Of a stretch of 50,326 bases of DNA, positions 1 to 8,410 are shown piece after piece. The notes below the pieces were generated by a model. The model searched no databases and was not told the DNA's origin. It saw only the letters and a program-made list of their open reading frames with translations. Every line of letters begins with the position of its first letter. The stretch's first letter is position 1. The DNA is taken from contig JASFYU010000104.1 in the NCBI GenBank assembly GCA_045046905.1, positions 1 through 50,326 on the forward strand, in the 5' to 3' direction. Source of the DNA: JASFYU01 sp045046905. Lineage in GTDB: Bacteria; Bacteroidota; Bacteroidia; Flavobacteriales; Flavobacteriaceae. Position numbers and translations under genes: made by a program.

Positions 1-66
1 TTGCTAATTGCTAATTGCTAATTGCTAATTGCTAATTGCTAATTGCTAATTGCTAATTGCTAATTG
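1..66. repeat. Heptanucleotide tandem repeat (TTGCTAA)n
   Basis: Nine perfect copies of the 7-bp unit TTGCTAA run from base 1 to 63, followed by the first three bases of a tenth copy. The array begins at the window edge, so its true length is unknown. It ends two bases before the stop codon of the yfcE-like gene (bases 68-70, minus strand), so it lies in that gene's 3' flank. Perfect copies suggest recent slippage. No coding sense is apparent. Confidence 0.95.
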
Positions 67-67
67 T

Positions 68-562
68 TCACCGCTTGCCCAGTTCAATAATTTCCAAGTT
101 TTTAATATCTTCTCCATCGATGACAAAACGCAACATGGTTCGTATTTGATGAAAGCCATATTTGCCACAGGCCCCCGGGTTCATATGTAAGACCCCTAGT
201 TTTTTATCCCACATGACCTTTAGAATATGAGAGTGACCACTGATAAAAAGTTTGGGCGGTTTTTGTTTGATTAGCTCGCGTGTTCTGCCATTATATTTCG
301 GCGGATAACCCCCGATATGGGTCATAAAAACATCGACGCCTTCACAAAAAAATCGATTGTTCAGGGGAAATTCCTTTTGAATGATATAATCGTCGATATT
401 ACCGTGCACCGCTCGAATAGGTTTACTTTTCTCTAAGGTATCTGTTACCGCCAAAGTGCCGATATCGCCTGCATGCCAAATTTCATCGGCTTGATCGGCG
501 TATTTAAGAATAGCGGCGTCTATATGTGAATGGGTGTCGGAAAGAAGCAATATTTTGGTCAT
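68..562 (-). CDS. YfcE/MJ0936-family metallophosphoesterase
   Basis: A 164-residue calcineurin-like phosphoesterase, probably a cytoplasmic metal-dependent phosphodiesterase; the natural substrate of this family is not settled. All metal-binding motifs are visible: D9-x-H11 (SDTHSH), G32-D33, G53-N54-x-D56, H81 (THIGG) and G108-H-x-H111 (SGHSH). The length matches single-domain YfcE-like proteins and there is no signal peptide. It is transcribed toward the heptamer array at the window edge and is divergent from truA. The ATG at 560-562 gives a normal N-terminus (MTKILLLSDTH). Confidence 0.9.
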   Translation of the reverse strand: MTKILLLSDTHSHIDAAILKYADQADEIWHAGDIGTLAVTDTLEKSKPIRAVHGNIDDYIIQKEFPLNNRFFCEGVDVFMTHIGGYPPKYNGRTRELIKQKPPKLFISGHSHILKVMWDKKLGVLHMNPGACGKYGFHQIRTMLRFVIDGEDIKNLEIIELGKR

Positions 563-623
563 TTTTAGGTATTGGGGCTATTTTTTCAGCAATGAACATG
601 TTGGATTATGTGAATATGAGTAA

Positions 624-665
624 AGTATCAAGTATCAAGAGTCAAAGGTCAAAAGTCAAGTATCA
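624..665. repeat. Degenerate heptamer array upstream of truA
   Basis: Six consecutive 7-base units can be read: agtatca, agtatca, agagtca, aaggtca, aaagtca, agtatca. All end in TCA and share an A/G-rich start. They fill the middle of the 159-bp gap between the divergent yfcE-like and truA genes. The period is the same as the array at base 1 but the unit differs. This could be slippage debris or a multi-site binding region; the sequence alone does not decide. Confidence 0.7.
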
Positions 666-721
666 CCTATCGACCCATATAACTTCAGTACCTTTGCCGC
701 TCACAAAACTAGCGTATTCAA

Positions 722-1474
722 GTGAGATATTTTATTCGGTTTTCATACTTCGGAAAAGGGTACCATGGCTGGCAAAACCAGCCGAATGCTATTACGGTGC
801 AAGAGGTTCTTGAGGCGGCACTTTCGACCCTTTTAAAAAAGCCTATGGCTTTGATGGGTGCTGGTAGAACCGATACCGGAGTGCATGCCCAGCAAATGTT
901 TGCCCATTTTGATATTGATGGCATAGCTGATGTTATTGATTTAGTATACCGTCTAAACTCTTTGTTGCCTGATGACATAGCTGTACAGCATATTTTTAAG
1001 GTGCCCCATGATGCTCATGCCCGTTTTGATGCTGTGGAGCGCACCTATGAATATTGGGTGTGTCAAGAGAAGAATCCGTTTTTGAGCGATGCCGCTCATT
1101 ATATAAAGTATTCTCTTGATTTCGAAAAAATGAACCAGGCTGCTGAACTTTTATTGCAACAGCATGATTTTGAATGTTTTTCCAAAACACATACTGATGT
1201 CAAGACCTATTTATGTGATATTAGAAAGGCAGTTTGGTTAAAAAGGGAGGGCAAAATAGTCTTTACCATTACAGCAGACCGCTTTCTTCGTAATATGGTA
1301 CGTGCCATCGTAGGAACGCTTTTAGAAGTGGGCAAGGGTAAAAGAAATTTGGACGATGTTAAGACTATCCTAAAAAGCGGGGATAGGGGTAAAGCTGGCC
1401 CATCAGTGCCTGCAAAAGGCTTATATTTGACCAAGGTTAGCTATCCTAATACCATTATACAAGCGCATGAGTAA
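722..1474 (+). CDS. truA: tRNA pseudouridine(38-40) synthase TruA
   Basis: A 250-residue TruA, which isomerises U38, U39 and U40 in the tRNA anticodon stem-loop. The catalytic motif G46-AGRTDTGVHA is intact, with nucleophile D51 inside RTD. The C-terminal part carries the typical FLRNMVRAIVGTLLEVGKG segment. The start is a GTG at 722: an in-frame TAG lies four codons upstream and the protein begins MRYFIRFSYFGKGYHGWQ, as expected for the family. The stop overlaps the ABC exporter start by 8 bp, so the two are translationally coupled. Confidence 0.95.
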   Translation: MRYFIRFSYFGKGYHGWQNQPNAITVQEVLEAALSTLLKKPMALMGAGRTDTGVHAQQMFAHFDIDGIADVIDLVYRLNSLLPDDIAVQHIFKVPHDAHARFDAVERTYEYWVCQEKNPFLSDAAHYIKYSLDFEKMNQAAELLLQQHDFECFSKTHTDVKTYLCDIRKAVWLKREGKIVFTITADRFLRNMVRAIVGTLLEVGKGKRNLDDVKTILKSGDRGKAGPSVPAKGLYLTKVSYPNTIIQAHE

Positions 1475-3233
1475 AGATTCAGGTAAGGCATTTGATATAG
1501 GCTTGTTCAAGCGCTTAATGGCACATACCAAACCTTATAAGATTACCTTTTATGGTGTTGCATTGGCAGCCATACTGCTATCAGTCTTTGCCGTATTGAC
1601 CCCCGTATTACTTCGTGAGATTATCAATGGTGCCATCAAAAATGGTGATGAGGAGAGATTGTTATTTCTTACCTTATCTATGCTGGGGGTGTTATTGGGG
1701 CAGGTCATTTGTCAATTGTACTTTAATTACTACGCCAATTGGTTGGGAGAATCGGTAATAAAAGACGTTCGTGTCAATCTATTTCAACATATGATGGGCT
1801 TTCGAATGAAGTATTTCGACAATTCTTCTCTTGGAGTTTTGGTTACGCGAGCCGTTGCCGATATGCAGCGTATCGGTGAAATTTTCAGTCAAGGTTTTTT
1901 TGTGATTGTGGCCGATTTATTAAAAATGTTGATTGCGGCACTTGTAATGTTAATCATTAACTGGCGATTGGCATTGATGGTTTTTGCTGTTCTACCGGCA
2001 ATATTATATGCAACACGATTGTTTCAAAAAGCCATGAAAGTAGCTTTTATTGAGGTTAGGGCACAGGTCTCTAGTTTAAATTCTTTTGTGCAGGAGCGCA
2101 TTGTGGGAATGAAAATCGTACAATTGTTCACTAGGGAAAAAATTGAAAAGGAAAAATTCAGAAAAATTAATGAGAAGCACCAAGATGCATGGTTAAAGAC
2201 GGTTTGGTATAATTCTATATTTTTTCCGATTGCTGAAATAGTCTCCTCACTTGCGATAGGATTGATCGTTTGGTATGGGGGGCTCCAAAATGTAGCTAAT
2301 CTAGAAAGTCAGGAGTTCGGAACCATATTCGCTTTTATACTGCTTATTGATATGTTGTTTAGGCCGCTAAGACAAATAGCAGATAAGTTCAATACCTTGC
2401 AAATGGGCATGGTGGCTGCAAATAGGGTCTTTAAAATCTTGGATACCCATAGTAATATACAAGATGTGGGTAGTGTAGAAAAGGATGATGTACGTGGCGA
2501 TATTACCTTCTCGAACGTGCGTTTCGGATATTTGGAGGATGAGGAAGTACTTCACGGAATCTCTTTTGACATAAAGGCGGGTGAAACCATTGCCATCGTT
2601 GGTGCTACCGGTGCCGGAAAATCTACCATCATCAATTTGTTAAATCGGTTTTATGAAATAAATTCAGGAGTCATTTTGGTAGATGGTATTGATATTAAGG
2701 AGTTCAAACTCTCTTCACTACGTTCACAAATAGCGGTGGTATTACAAGATGTTTTTCTTTTTGCGGATACCATTGTCCATAATATTTCTTTAAAAGACCC
2801 TTCGATTACCCTAGAAGTCATAAAGGATGCGGCCAAGCAAATCGGAGTCGATGAGTTTATCAGCAGCCTACCTGAAGGGTATTTATACAATGTTAAGGAA
2901 CGGGGAGCTATGCTCTCTAGCGGTCAACGACAGCTGATAGCTTTTTTAAGGGCTTATGTGAGTAACCCAAGTATTTTGGTGTTGGATGAGGCCACCTCTT
3001 CGGTCGATACCTATACCGAGCAATTGATACAACGGGCCACTGATAAGATTACTGAAAAGCGTACCTCTATTATCATTGCCCATCGGTTGGCCACCATTAA
3101 AAAAGCGGATAGAATTTTGGTTATGGATGCAGGTAAAATCGTCGAAATGGGAACACATAAAGAGTTGTTGACCAAAGGGGGGTACTATAGCAAGCTTTAT
3201 CAAGCCCAGTTCTTGTCAGAGGAAGTAGCCTAA
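1467..3233 (+). CDS. ABC exporter, fused permease-ATPase (MsbA/LmrA-like)
   Basis: A 588-residue half-transporter expected to work as a homodimer in the inner membrane. The first ~310 residues hold six hydrophobic segments of an ABC type-1 exporter domain. The ATPase domain has Walker A GATGAGKST (379-387), signature LSSGQRQ (483-489), Walker B ILVLDEA (503-509) and a switch histidine in IIAHRLATI. The substrate cannot be read from sequence: lipid, peptide and drug exporters all share this layout. The ATG lies inside the end of truA (8-bp overlap), an arrangement I know from other flavobacteria. Confidence 0.92.
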   Translation: MSKDSGKAFDIGLFKRLMAHTKPYKITFYGVALAAILLSVFAVLTPVLLREIINGAIKNGDEERLLFLTLSMLGVLLGQVICQLYFNYYANWLGESVIKDVRVNLFQHMMGFRMKYFDNSSLGVLVTRAVADMQRIGEIFSQGFFVIVADLLKMLIAALVMLIINWRLALMVFAVLPAILYATRLFQKAMKVAFIEVRAQVSSLNSFVQERIVGMKIVQLFTREKIEKEKFRKINEKHQDAWLKTVWYNSIFFPIAEIVSSLAIGLIVWYGGLQNVANLESQEFGTIFAFILLIDMLFRPLRQIADKFNTLQMGMVAANRVFKILDTHSNIQDVGSVEKDDVRGDITFSNVRFGYLEDEEVLHGISFDIKAGETIAIVGATGAGKSTIINLLNRFYEINSGVILVDGIDIKEFKLSSLRSQIAVVLQDVFLFADTIVHNISLKDPSITLEVIKDAAKQIGVDEFISSLPEGYLYNVKERGAMLSSGQRQLIAFLRAYVSNPSILVLDEATSSVDTYTEQLIQRATDKITEKRTSIIIAHRLATIKKADRILVMDAGKIVEMGTHKELLTKGGYYSKLYQAQFLSEEVA

Positions 3234-3343
3234 TTTTCTTTATGGATTAAGCAAGGGCCTATTTAGGTCGCGAAGACTTGTTTCGAATACAAAAGATTTT
3301 TCTTTTAAGGTCTAGTGGAGCTATAAAACCCAAAAGTAACTTG

Positions 3344-4129
3344 CTATATAAGGTCTTCCTTGAGTATACCTTCCAAGTTTGATAAATCTTTATAAAGTAC
3401 AAATTCACCGTCCTTGATATATGCAATATTACCGGTTTCTTCACTGACCACCAATGCCAAGGCATCTGTTTTGTCGGTAATTCCCACCGCTGCCCTATGG
3501 CGAAGTCCAAAACGCAACGGAATATTACGATTGCTCGATACCGGTAAAATTACCCGTGTCGCAACAATATGATTGTCTTCGATAACGGCCGCCCCGTCAT
3601 GTAAAGGACTGTTCTTATAAAAAATACTTTCCAAAATAGGTTGATTTACCTCGATATTCATATCATCGCCCGTAGATTTGACAAAATCTAATGAATTATT
3701 ACGTTTCAGTATAATAATGGCTCCCGTTTTGGTAGACGCCATTCTCTCACAAGCCTTTAAAATAGCATCGATATCCATATCGCTTGAAAGGCTTTCTTGT
3801 TTCAGGAATTTGAAGTGTTTTAAGAATTTACGTTTATTGGCGAAGTTGGTAGATCCAATCATCAAAAGAAATTTGCGTATCTCTTGCTGAAATACGATAA
3901 TCAGGGCAATGAGTCCTACTTGCATGAATCCGCCGACCATACTGCTAATCATCTTCATATCTAGGAGTTCGGTGAGTTTCCAAAATCCCCAGACAATGAC
4001 AATGCCAATAAAGATGTTTATAGCTACTGAACCACGAACCAACTTGTATATATAATAGAGCAGTACGGCGACCAAGATAATATCGATAATATCGGTAATC
4101 TTGAAATCTATAAAATTCAAAAAATCCAA
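3344..4129 (-). CDS. cdaA: Diadenylate cyclase CdaA
   Basis: A 261-residue membrane-bound diadenylate cyclase making the second messenger c-di-AMP from two ATP. Residues ~10-85 contain three hydrophobic segments. The DisA_N/DAC domain follows with both active-site signatures: D178-G-A (in SPLHDGAAV) and R210-H-R (in FGLRHRAAVG). The closing DALALVVSEETG segment is also canonical. It follows folP on the same strand after 139 bp, a gene pair common in Bacteroidota. A hairpin lies between the two genes, so cdaA may have partly independent expression. Confidence 0.95.
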   Translation of the reverse strand: MDFLNFIDFKITDIIDIILVAVLLYYIYKLVRGSVAINIFIGIVIVWGFWKLTELLDMKMISSMVGGFMQVGLIALIIVFQQEIRKFLLMIGSTNFANKRKFLKHFKFLKQESLSSDMDIDAILKACERMASTKTGAIIILKRNNSLDFVKSTGDDMNIEVNQPILESIFYKNSPLHDGAAVIEDNHIVATRVILPVSSNRNIPLRFGLRHRAAVGITDKTDALALVVSEETGNIAYIKDGEFVLYKDLSNLEGILKEDLI

Positions 4130-4185
4130 TGGGCGGCAGTTTTTGTAAAATTAGAAAAAAATAGTGAACAAAAAACAGAAGGTTT

Positions 4186-4232
4186 ATGCTATTGTATACT
4201 TTGACCTGCTCGTAGGTCATCCTGTATAGCAT
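4186..4232 (-). terminator. Hairpin between folP and cdaA
   Basis: ATGCTAT (4186-4192) can pair with ATAGCAT (4226-4232), enclosing a second stem GACCT (4203-4207) with AGGTC (4214-4218). On the minus strand a T-rich run follows the hairpin. It may be a terminator or attenuator between folP and cdaA. The outer stem is only 7 bp and the loop is long, so this is tentative. Confidence 0.35.
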
Positions 4233-4268
4233 TGAAGATAGTTTATGCTATTCTTTGAATAGGCGTTT

Positions 4269-5102
4269 CTAAGCGGTTGTTTTGGTCAGTTGGCCGTGAA
4301 GTTTAACACATTCAATGGCTTCTCTTACATCGTGGGTTCTCAAAATACCTGCTCCCTTCGAAAGGGCTATCATATGTAAGGCTGTAGTGCCGTTAAGAGC
4401 CCTGTCGGCGGAGCTTCCTAGCGTTTTATAAATCATAGATTTTCGGCTCAAACCCACAAGTATAGGTATGTTAAGGCATTTGAATAGAGCTAGTTTTTGT
4501 AATAGTTCGTAATTCTGTTCCAAGGTCTTGGCAAAACCAAAACCCGGGTCAATAATAATATCATTAATTCCTAGAGCTCTTGCGGTAGCCAGTTTTTCTG
4601 AAAAATAGTAAAGAATATCGCCTAGCAGATTTTTATAGTGCGTTTGTTGTTGCATGGTACTCGGATTGCCTTTCATATGCATCATAATGTAGGGTGCCTT
4701 ACATTTGGCAATGGTTCGCAACATATTTTCATCTAATGATCCGCCAGAAATATCGTTGATTATAGTGGCTCCAGATTCAAGACATTCTTGGGCTATTTCA
4801 GCACGAAAAGTATCGATAGACAAACGTATATCAGGAAATTTTTCTAGGAGTAAATGTACAATCGGAACAATTCGCTTCAGTTCATCTGATTTGGAAATAG
4901 GGTCGGCCCCAGGCCTTGAACTATATGCCCCTACATCGATAAAGGTAGCCCCTTCGTCAAGCATTTTTTCAACCTGAGTCAAAATACTTTTTTCATCCTT
5001 ATATTTTCCACCATCATAAAAAGAATCAGGAGTGATATTCAAGATTCCCATTACTTTAGGAGTGGTCAAATCGATGAGGTTTCCTTTGCAATTTATGGTC
5101 AT
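4269..5102 (-). CDS. folP: Dihydropteroate synthase FolP
   Basis: Condenses 6-hydroxymethyl-dihydropterin diphosphate with p-aminobenzoate in folate synthesis; cytoplasmic. The pterin-binding signature MGILNITPDSFYDGG, the VGAYSSRPGA loop (usually GxxSTRPG), DISGG, MMHMKG and the LVGLSRKS phosphate loop are all present. I place the start at the ATG at 5102 (277 residues, the usual size). The open frame extends 31 codons upstream to a TTG at 5195, but that TTG sits in a TAATTTG promoter-like sequence only 14 bp from the divergent DUF1599 gene, so the longer form is unlikely. Confidence 0.93.
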   Translation of the reverse strand: MTINCKGNLIDLTTPKVMGILNITPDSFYDGGKYKDEKSILTQVEKMLDEGATFIDVGAYSSRPGADPISKSDELKRIVPIVHLLLEKFPDIRLSIDTFRAEIAQECLESGATIINDISGGSLDENMLRTIAKCKAPYIMMHMKGNPSTMQQQTHYKNLLGDILYYFSEKLATARALGINDIIIDPGFGFAKTLEQNYELLQKLALFKCLNIPILVGLSRKSMIYKTLGSSADRALNGTTALHMIALSKGAGILRTHDVREAIECVKLHGQLTKTTA

Positions 5103-5209
5103 AAGGGGTTCTAGAGGTTGATATATTGTATTTTGATGGCGAAGTTTAAAGTGTGAACTTTGACGTTTCCGAAATTTTAAGCGAAATTTACGCAAATTAG
5201 AAAATATAC

Positions 5210-5776
5210 ATGCAGCATACTTCGGAACAATACGATGCGATTATTAAAACCTGTCGCAATCTATTTGAAAAAAAGATGAAAGATTACGGTAGTGCATGGC
5301 GTATTTTGAGACTTCCTTCTTTGACCGATCAGATTTTTATCAAGGCACAACGCATTCGTGGCTTGCAGGAAAATGAGGTTCAAAAGATTGCTGAAGGCGA
5401 ACGTTCCGAATTTATAGGAATCATCAACTATGCTATAATGGCCTTGATTCAATTAGAATTGGGCGTGGTCGAACAACCTGACCTTACTGTCAAGGAGGCC
5501 CTAATTCTATTTGATAAACACAGTGAAGAAACCAAGGTGTTGATGCAAGATAAAAACCATGACTATGGCGAGGCGTGGCGTGATATGCGAGTGAGTTCCT
5601 TGACTGATTTGATTTTACAGAAGCTATTGCGCGTAAAAAAAATCGAGGACAATGAGGGGCGGACTTTGGTAAGCGAAGGAATAGATGCCAATTATCAAGA
5701 TATGGTGAATTATGCCATATTTGCGCTCATACATTTGAGTGAAGGTGGTAGGTCTAAAATTCCGAACACCAAATAG
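5210..5776 (+). CDS. DUF1599-domain protein, internally duplicated
   Basis: 188 residues with no signal peptide. The protein is two tandem copies of one ~75-residue all-helical unit: residues ~12-85 and ~100-180. Each copy carries a DYGxAWR motif (MKDYGSAWRILRLPSLTD and NHDYGEAWRDMRVSSLTD), then an acidic/basic helix and a closing NYAIxALI helix. The DYG motif and helical layout recall MazG-like or dUTPase-like nucleotide pyrophosphohydrolases, but the family's reaction is not established as far as I know. It is divergent from folP and precedes the DoxX-like gene. Confidence 0.8.
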   Translation: MQHTSEQYDAIIKTCRNLFEKKMKDYGSAWRILRLPSLTDQIFIKAQRIRGLQENEVQKIAEGERSEFIGIINYAIMALIQLELGVVEQPDLTVKEALILFDKHSEETKVLMQDKNHDYGEAWRDMRVSSLTDLILQKLLRVKKIEDNEGRTLVSEGIDANYQDMVNYAIFALIHLSEGGRSKIPNTK

Positions 5777-5871
5777 CTTGTAGATGACTAGGCAGTGTGG
5801 TCTGAGTCAAGATAGTAGGCTATATGTATTTTTTTGATTTGGGCACTTTTAATTTGCAATTTAAAACATAT

Positions 5872-6969
5872 ATGAAATATATCGTAAACATCAGTAGAAT
5901 TCTCGTGGGTGTTTTATTCATCATTAGCGGATTTATCAAACTCAATGACCCCGTAGGTTTTTCTTTTAAGTTGGAAGAATATTTTAGTCAAGGCGTATTG
6001 GATCTACCTTGGTTAATGCCATATGCTTTGGCGATTTCTATTCTCATGGTCATATTTGAAGTGCTATTGGGGGTGATGTTGTTGGTAGGTTTTCGAATAA
6101 CATTCACCTTGTGGAGTCTTTTGCTCATGATTATCTTTTTCACTTTTCTTACATTTTATTCCGCTTATTTTAATAAGGTGACCGATTGTGGCTGTTTTGG
6201 TGACGCCATAAAATTAACACCATGGGAGTCATTTACAAAAGATATTATTCTTCTTGTGCTGGTCATTGTTTTATTTGTCGGTAGAAAATTTATCAAGTCC
6301 ATCTTTGGGTCCAATACCAAACGGATCATTACATTGGTTGCGCTGGTTCTATGTATTGTTTATGCTAATTATGTATTGAACCATCTTCCGGTAATAGATT
6401 TTAGACCGTATAAAATCGGCGCTAATATCGAGGAGGGTATGGGCGTTCCTGAAAATGCTCCCAAGGCTATTTATGAATATGCCTGGAAGTTCAAAACAAA
6501 CGGAGAGGAAAAAATAATAACGACTTATGGTGATTACCCATCTGTTGATGGGGAGTTTATTGATGTGGAGACCACAGAAATACAAAAGGGCTACGAACCA
6601 CCGATTCATGATTTTACCATAGAACAAAATGGAGAAGATTTTGCGGCATCTTTATTACATGAACCAAAATTGGTTATGGTGATTGCCTATGACCTTAGGA
6701 AAAGTAATCTAGGGGAGTTCACTGAGATTAAAGAGCTTGTCGACAAGGCATTAAAACATGGGTATAAGGTCATTGGCATGTCAGCATCGGGCCCCAAACA
6801 AACGGAGAAGCTTATCAAGGATTATAAGCTTGATTTTGAATTCTATTTTGCCGATGAGACTGCATTGAAGACCATCGTACGCTCCAATCCTGGAGTTTTG
6901 GTTTTGGAGAGCGGGACTATTATAGAGAAAGTGCATTATAATGATTTGGATGCCTTGAGTTTTGATTAA
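5872..6969 (+). CDS. BT_3928-type DoxX-like membrane protein with thioredoxin-like tail
   Basis: From the ATG at 5872 the protein is 365 residues; an upstream in-frame ATG at 5824 adds 16 residues without family features. The N-terminal ~150 residues hold four to five membrane helices of the DoxX/MauE type (ISRILVGVLFIISGFIKLNDP), with a conserved cysteine pair in DCGCFGDAIKLTPWESF. After a further helix, residues ~240-365 look like a thioredoxin-like fold without a CxxC. A redox or electron-transfer role at the inner membrane is inferred. A decayed thioredoxin gene follows, so the pair may once have worked together. Confidence 0.78.
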   Translation: MKYIVNISRILVGVLFIISGFIKLNDPVGFSFKLEEYFSQGVLDLPWLMPYALAISILMVIFEVLLGVMLLVGFRITFTLWSLLLMIIFFTFLTFYSAYFNKVTDCGCFGDAIKLTPWESFTKDIILLVLVIVLFVGRKFIKSIFGSNTKRIITLVALVLCIVYANYVLNHLPVIDFRPYKIGANIEEGMGVPENAPKAIYEYAWKFKTNGEEKIITTYGDYPSVDGEFIDVETTEIQKGYEPPIHDFTIEQNGEDFAASLLHEPKLVMVIAYDLRKSNLGEFTEIKELVDKALKHGYKVIGMSASGPKQTEKLIKDYKLDFEFYFADETALKTIVRSNPGVLVLESGTIIEKVHYNDLDALSFD

Positions 6970-6975
6970 TTGATT

Positions 6976-7481
6976 ATGAGGTGCAAAGCGGTACTCTTTA
7001 CGTCTTTTCTTTTTTTTGTTGCGAGATGTTCTCAAGAACATTCTTTTTTAAGATCGGCTATAGAGGATACGTTTACTGGTGTAGATGGAGATACGCTTAC
7101 TTTTAAATCGATATTAAAAAGCAATAAAGCTTGTTCCTGATCGATATATGGGGCCTTATGATATAAGGATTGTATAGTGAGAATGCCGACCATTAAAAAA
7201 TTGACTCAAGAATATCTTGAAATGTCCTTTGTATATATTTCTTTGGACAGGAGGGGAAAGCCTTGGAAAAGAAGGCATGGAAAAATATAATTTTAAAAGC
7301 GGGCAACATTTTTGAGCTTCGAAAGAATCGAGAGTCAGAGCTGTTCACATCGATTGACCTTGATTGGGTGCTCAGATATATGGCATTGGATAAAAATGGA
7401 AACATAAAATTGTTCAAGGCCGCTGAAATAAACGATGACAACATAGTAAAACAAATTAACCAAAAGAAATATGAGAAGTAA
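6976..7481 (+). pseudogene. Decayed TlpA/ResA-type thioredoxin lipoprotein
   Basis: A lipoprotein-like start (MRCKAVLFTSFLFFVARCS) begins 6 bp after the DoxX-like gene. The frame stops at TGA 7138-7140. Homologous sequence then continues in shifted frames: LIDIWG from 7137, MPTIKKLTQEYLE and FVYISLD from about 7177, then ELFTSIDLDWVLRYMALDKNGNIKLF from 7263 on. These match the ordered blocks of periplasmic thioredoxins (LIDIWA, active site, EMP, FVYISLD, W..ryLIDKdG). The stretch that should encode WCxxC (about 7150-7180) is scrambled and holds a stop. At least two frameshifts make function unlikely. Its tail overlaps the tpiA start by 11 bp. Confidence 0.85.
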
Positions 7482-8220
7482 AATTGTAGCTGGAAATTGG
7501 AAAATGAACAAAACCTTATCGGAGACAGAAGCCTTGATAGTTGAACTTTCGGGGAAACTCCCCGATACCGATGCTGAGGTCATGGTGGCGCCTACATATG
7601 TGAATCTGGTAGGAGCTGTACGCGAGTTGAAAGGATCATCAATAGAAGTAATAGCCCAGAATATGCATTTTGCGGAAAACGGAGCCTTCACTGGGGAGAT
7701 TTCTGCAGATATGCTATTGGACATTGATATTAAGACCGTAATAATTGGTCACTCGGAAAGACGCGCCCTTTTCGGCGAAACCGATGAAATTCTAGCAAAG
7801 AAGGTCAAGACTGCACTGGGTAAAAATTTACGTATCATGTTCTGTTTTGGTGAAGAGTTGCAGGATCGTAAATCAGGCAATCACTTTAATGTGGTCGAAA
7901 GTCAGTTGAAAAATGCATTGCTATCTTTGGATGCGAGTGCTTGGAGCAGTATTGTATTAGCCTATGAGCCTGTTTGGGCTATAGGAACGGGTGAGACCGC
8001 TTCACCTGAACAAGCGCAGGAAATGCACGCCTTTATTCGCAAGACCATTCTAGACGCCTATGATGCATCAATTGCTGAAAATGTATCAATTTTATATGGT
8101 GGAAGCGTAAAGCCTGGTAATGCCGAAGAAATTTTTTCTAAACCCGATGTAGATGGCGGGCTTATTGGCGGAGCAGCCTTAGTAGCTGATGATTTTATTG
8201 CCATCATAAAAGCCCTATAA
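7471..8220 (+). CDS. tpiA: Triosephosphate isomerase
   Basis: 249 residues, the standard TIM-barrel length. It interconverts dihydroxyacetone phosphate and glyceraldehyde 3-phosphate in glycolysis and gluconeogenesis. Catalytic residues are in place: N9 and K11 (GNWKMNK), H94 (IIGHSERR) and E166 (AYEPVWAIGTG). The phosphate-binding segments YGGSVKPGN and GLIGGAAL close the protein. The ATG at 7471 lies within the last codons of the thioredoxin pseudogene, so tpiA was probably translationally coupled to it and to the DoxX-like gene. Confidence 0.97.
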   Translation: MRSKIVAGNWKMNKTLSETEALIVELSGKLPDTDAEVMVAPTYVNLVGAVRELKGSSIEVIAQNMHFAENGAFTGEISADMLLDIDIKTVIIGHSERRALFGETDEILAKKVKTALGKNLRIMFCFGEELQDRKSGNHFNVVESQLKNALLSLDASAWSSIVLAYEPVWAIGTGETASPEQAQEMHAFIRKTILDAYDASIAENVSILYGGSVKPGNAEEIFSKPDVDGGLIGGAALVADDFIAIIKAL

Positions 8221-8342
8221 TTATAGATGCGATAAGTGGTAACAGGCTGTCTGAAATTTTTTTATACCTCTGCTCCGATGACGAGTAAACTGTAATTTAA
8301 AAATGGCATAGCATAGATTATTTCACTTTATTCGTTTTTAAT

Positions 8343-8370
8343 CCCTGCTCTCAACAAGTTGAACGCAGGG
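8343..8370 (+). terminator. Stem-loop after tpiA
   Basis: CCCTGC (8343-8348) pairs with GCAGGG (8365-8370), and the inner arms TCAA (8351-8354) and TTGA (8359-8362) extend the stem across a 2-nt mismatch, leaving a loop of about four bases. A short G+T stretch follows. It lies between tpiA and prmA and may terminate the tpiA transcript. The T-tract is weak, so a regulatory hairpin is also possible. Confidence 0.45.
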
Positions 8371-8410
8371 GTTTTGATGAACGCCGCTACACAAAAGTTA
8401 ACATTTCTTC

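Noticed and set aside
1..66. CRISPR-like array at the left edge
   Set aside because: The 7-bp units are directly adjacent with no spacers and no cas genes are present.
526..813. A 95-codon plus-strand frame across the yfcE-truA gap
   Set aside because: It overlaps both genes, contains the degenerate heptamer array and has no family features; truA with its GTG start explains the region.
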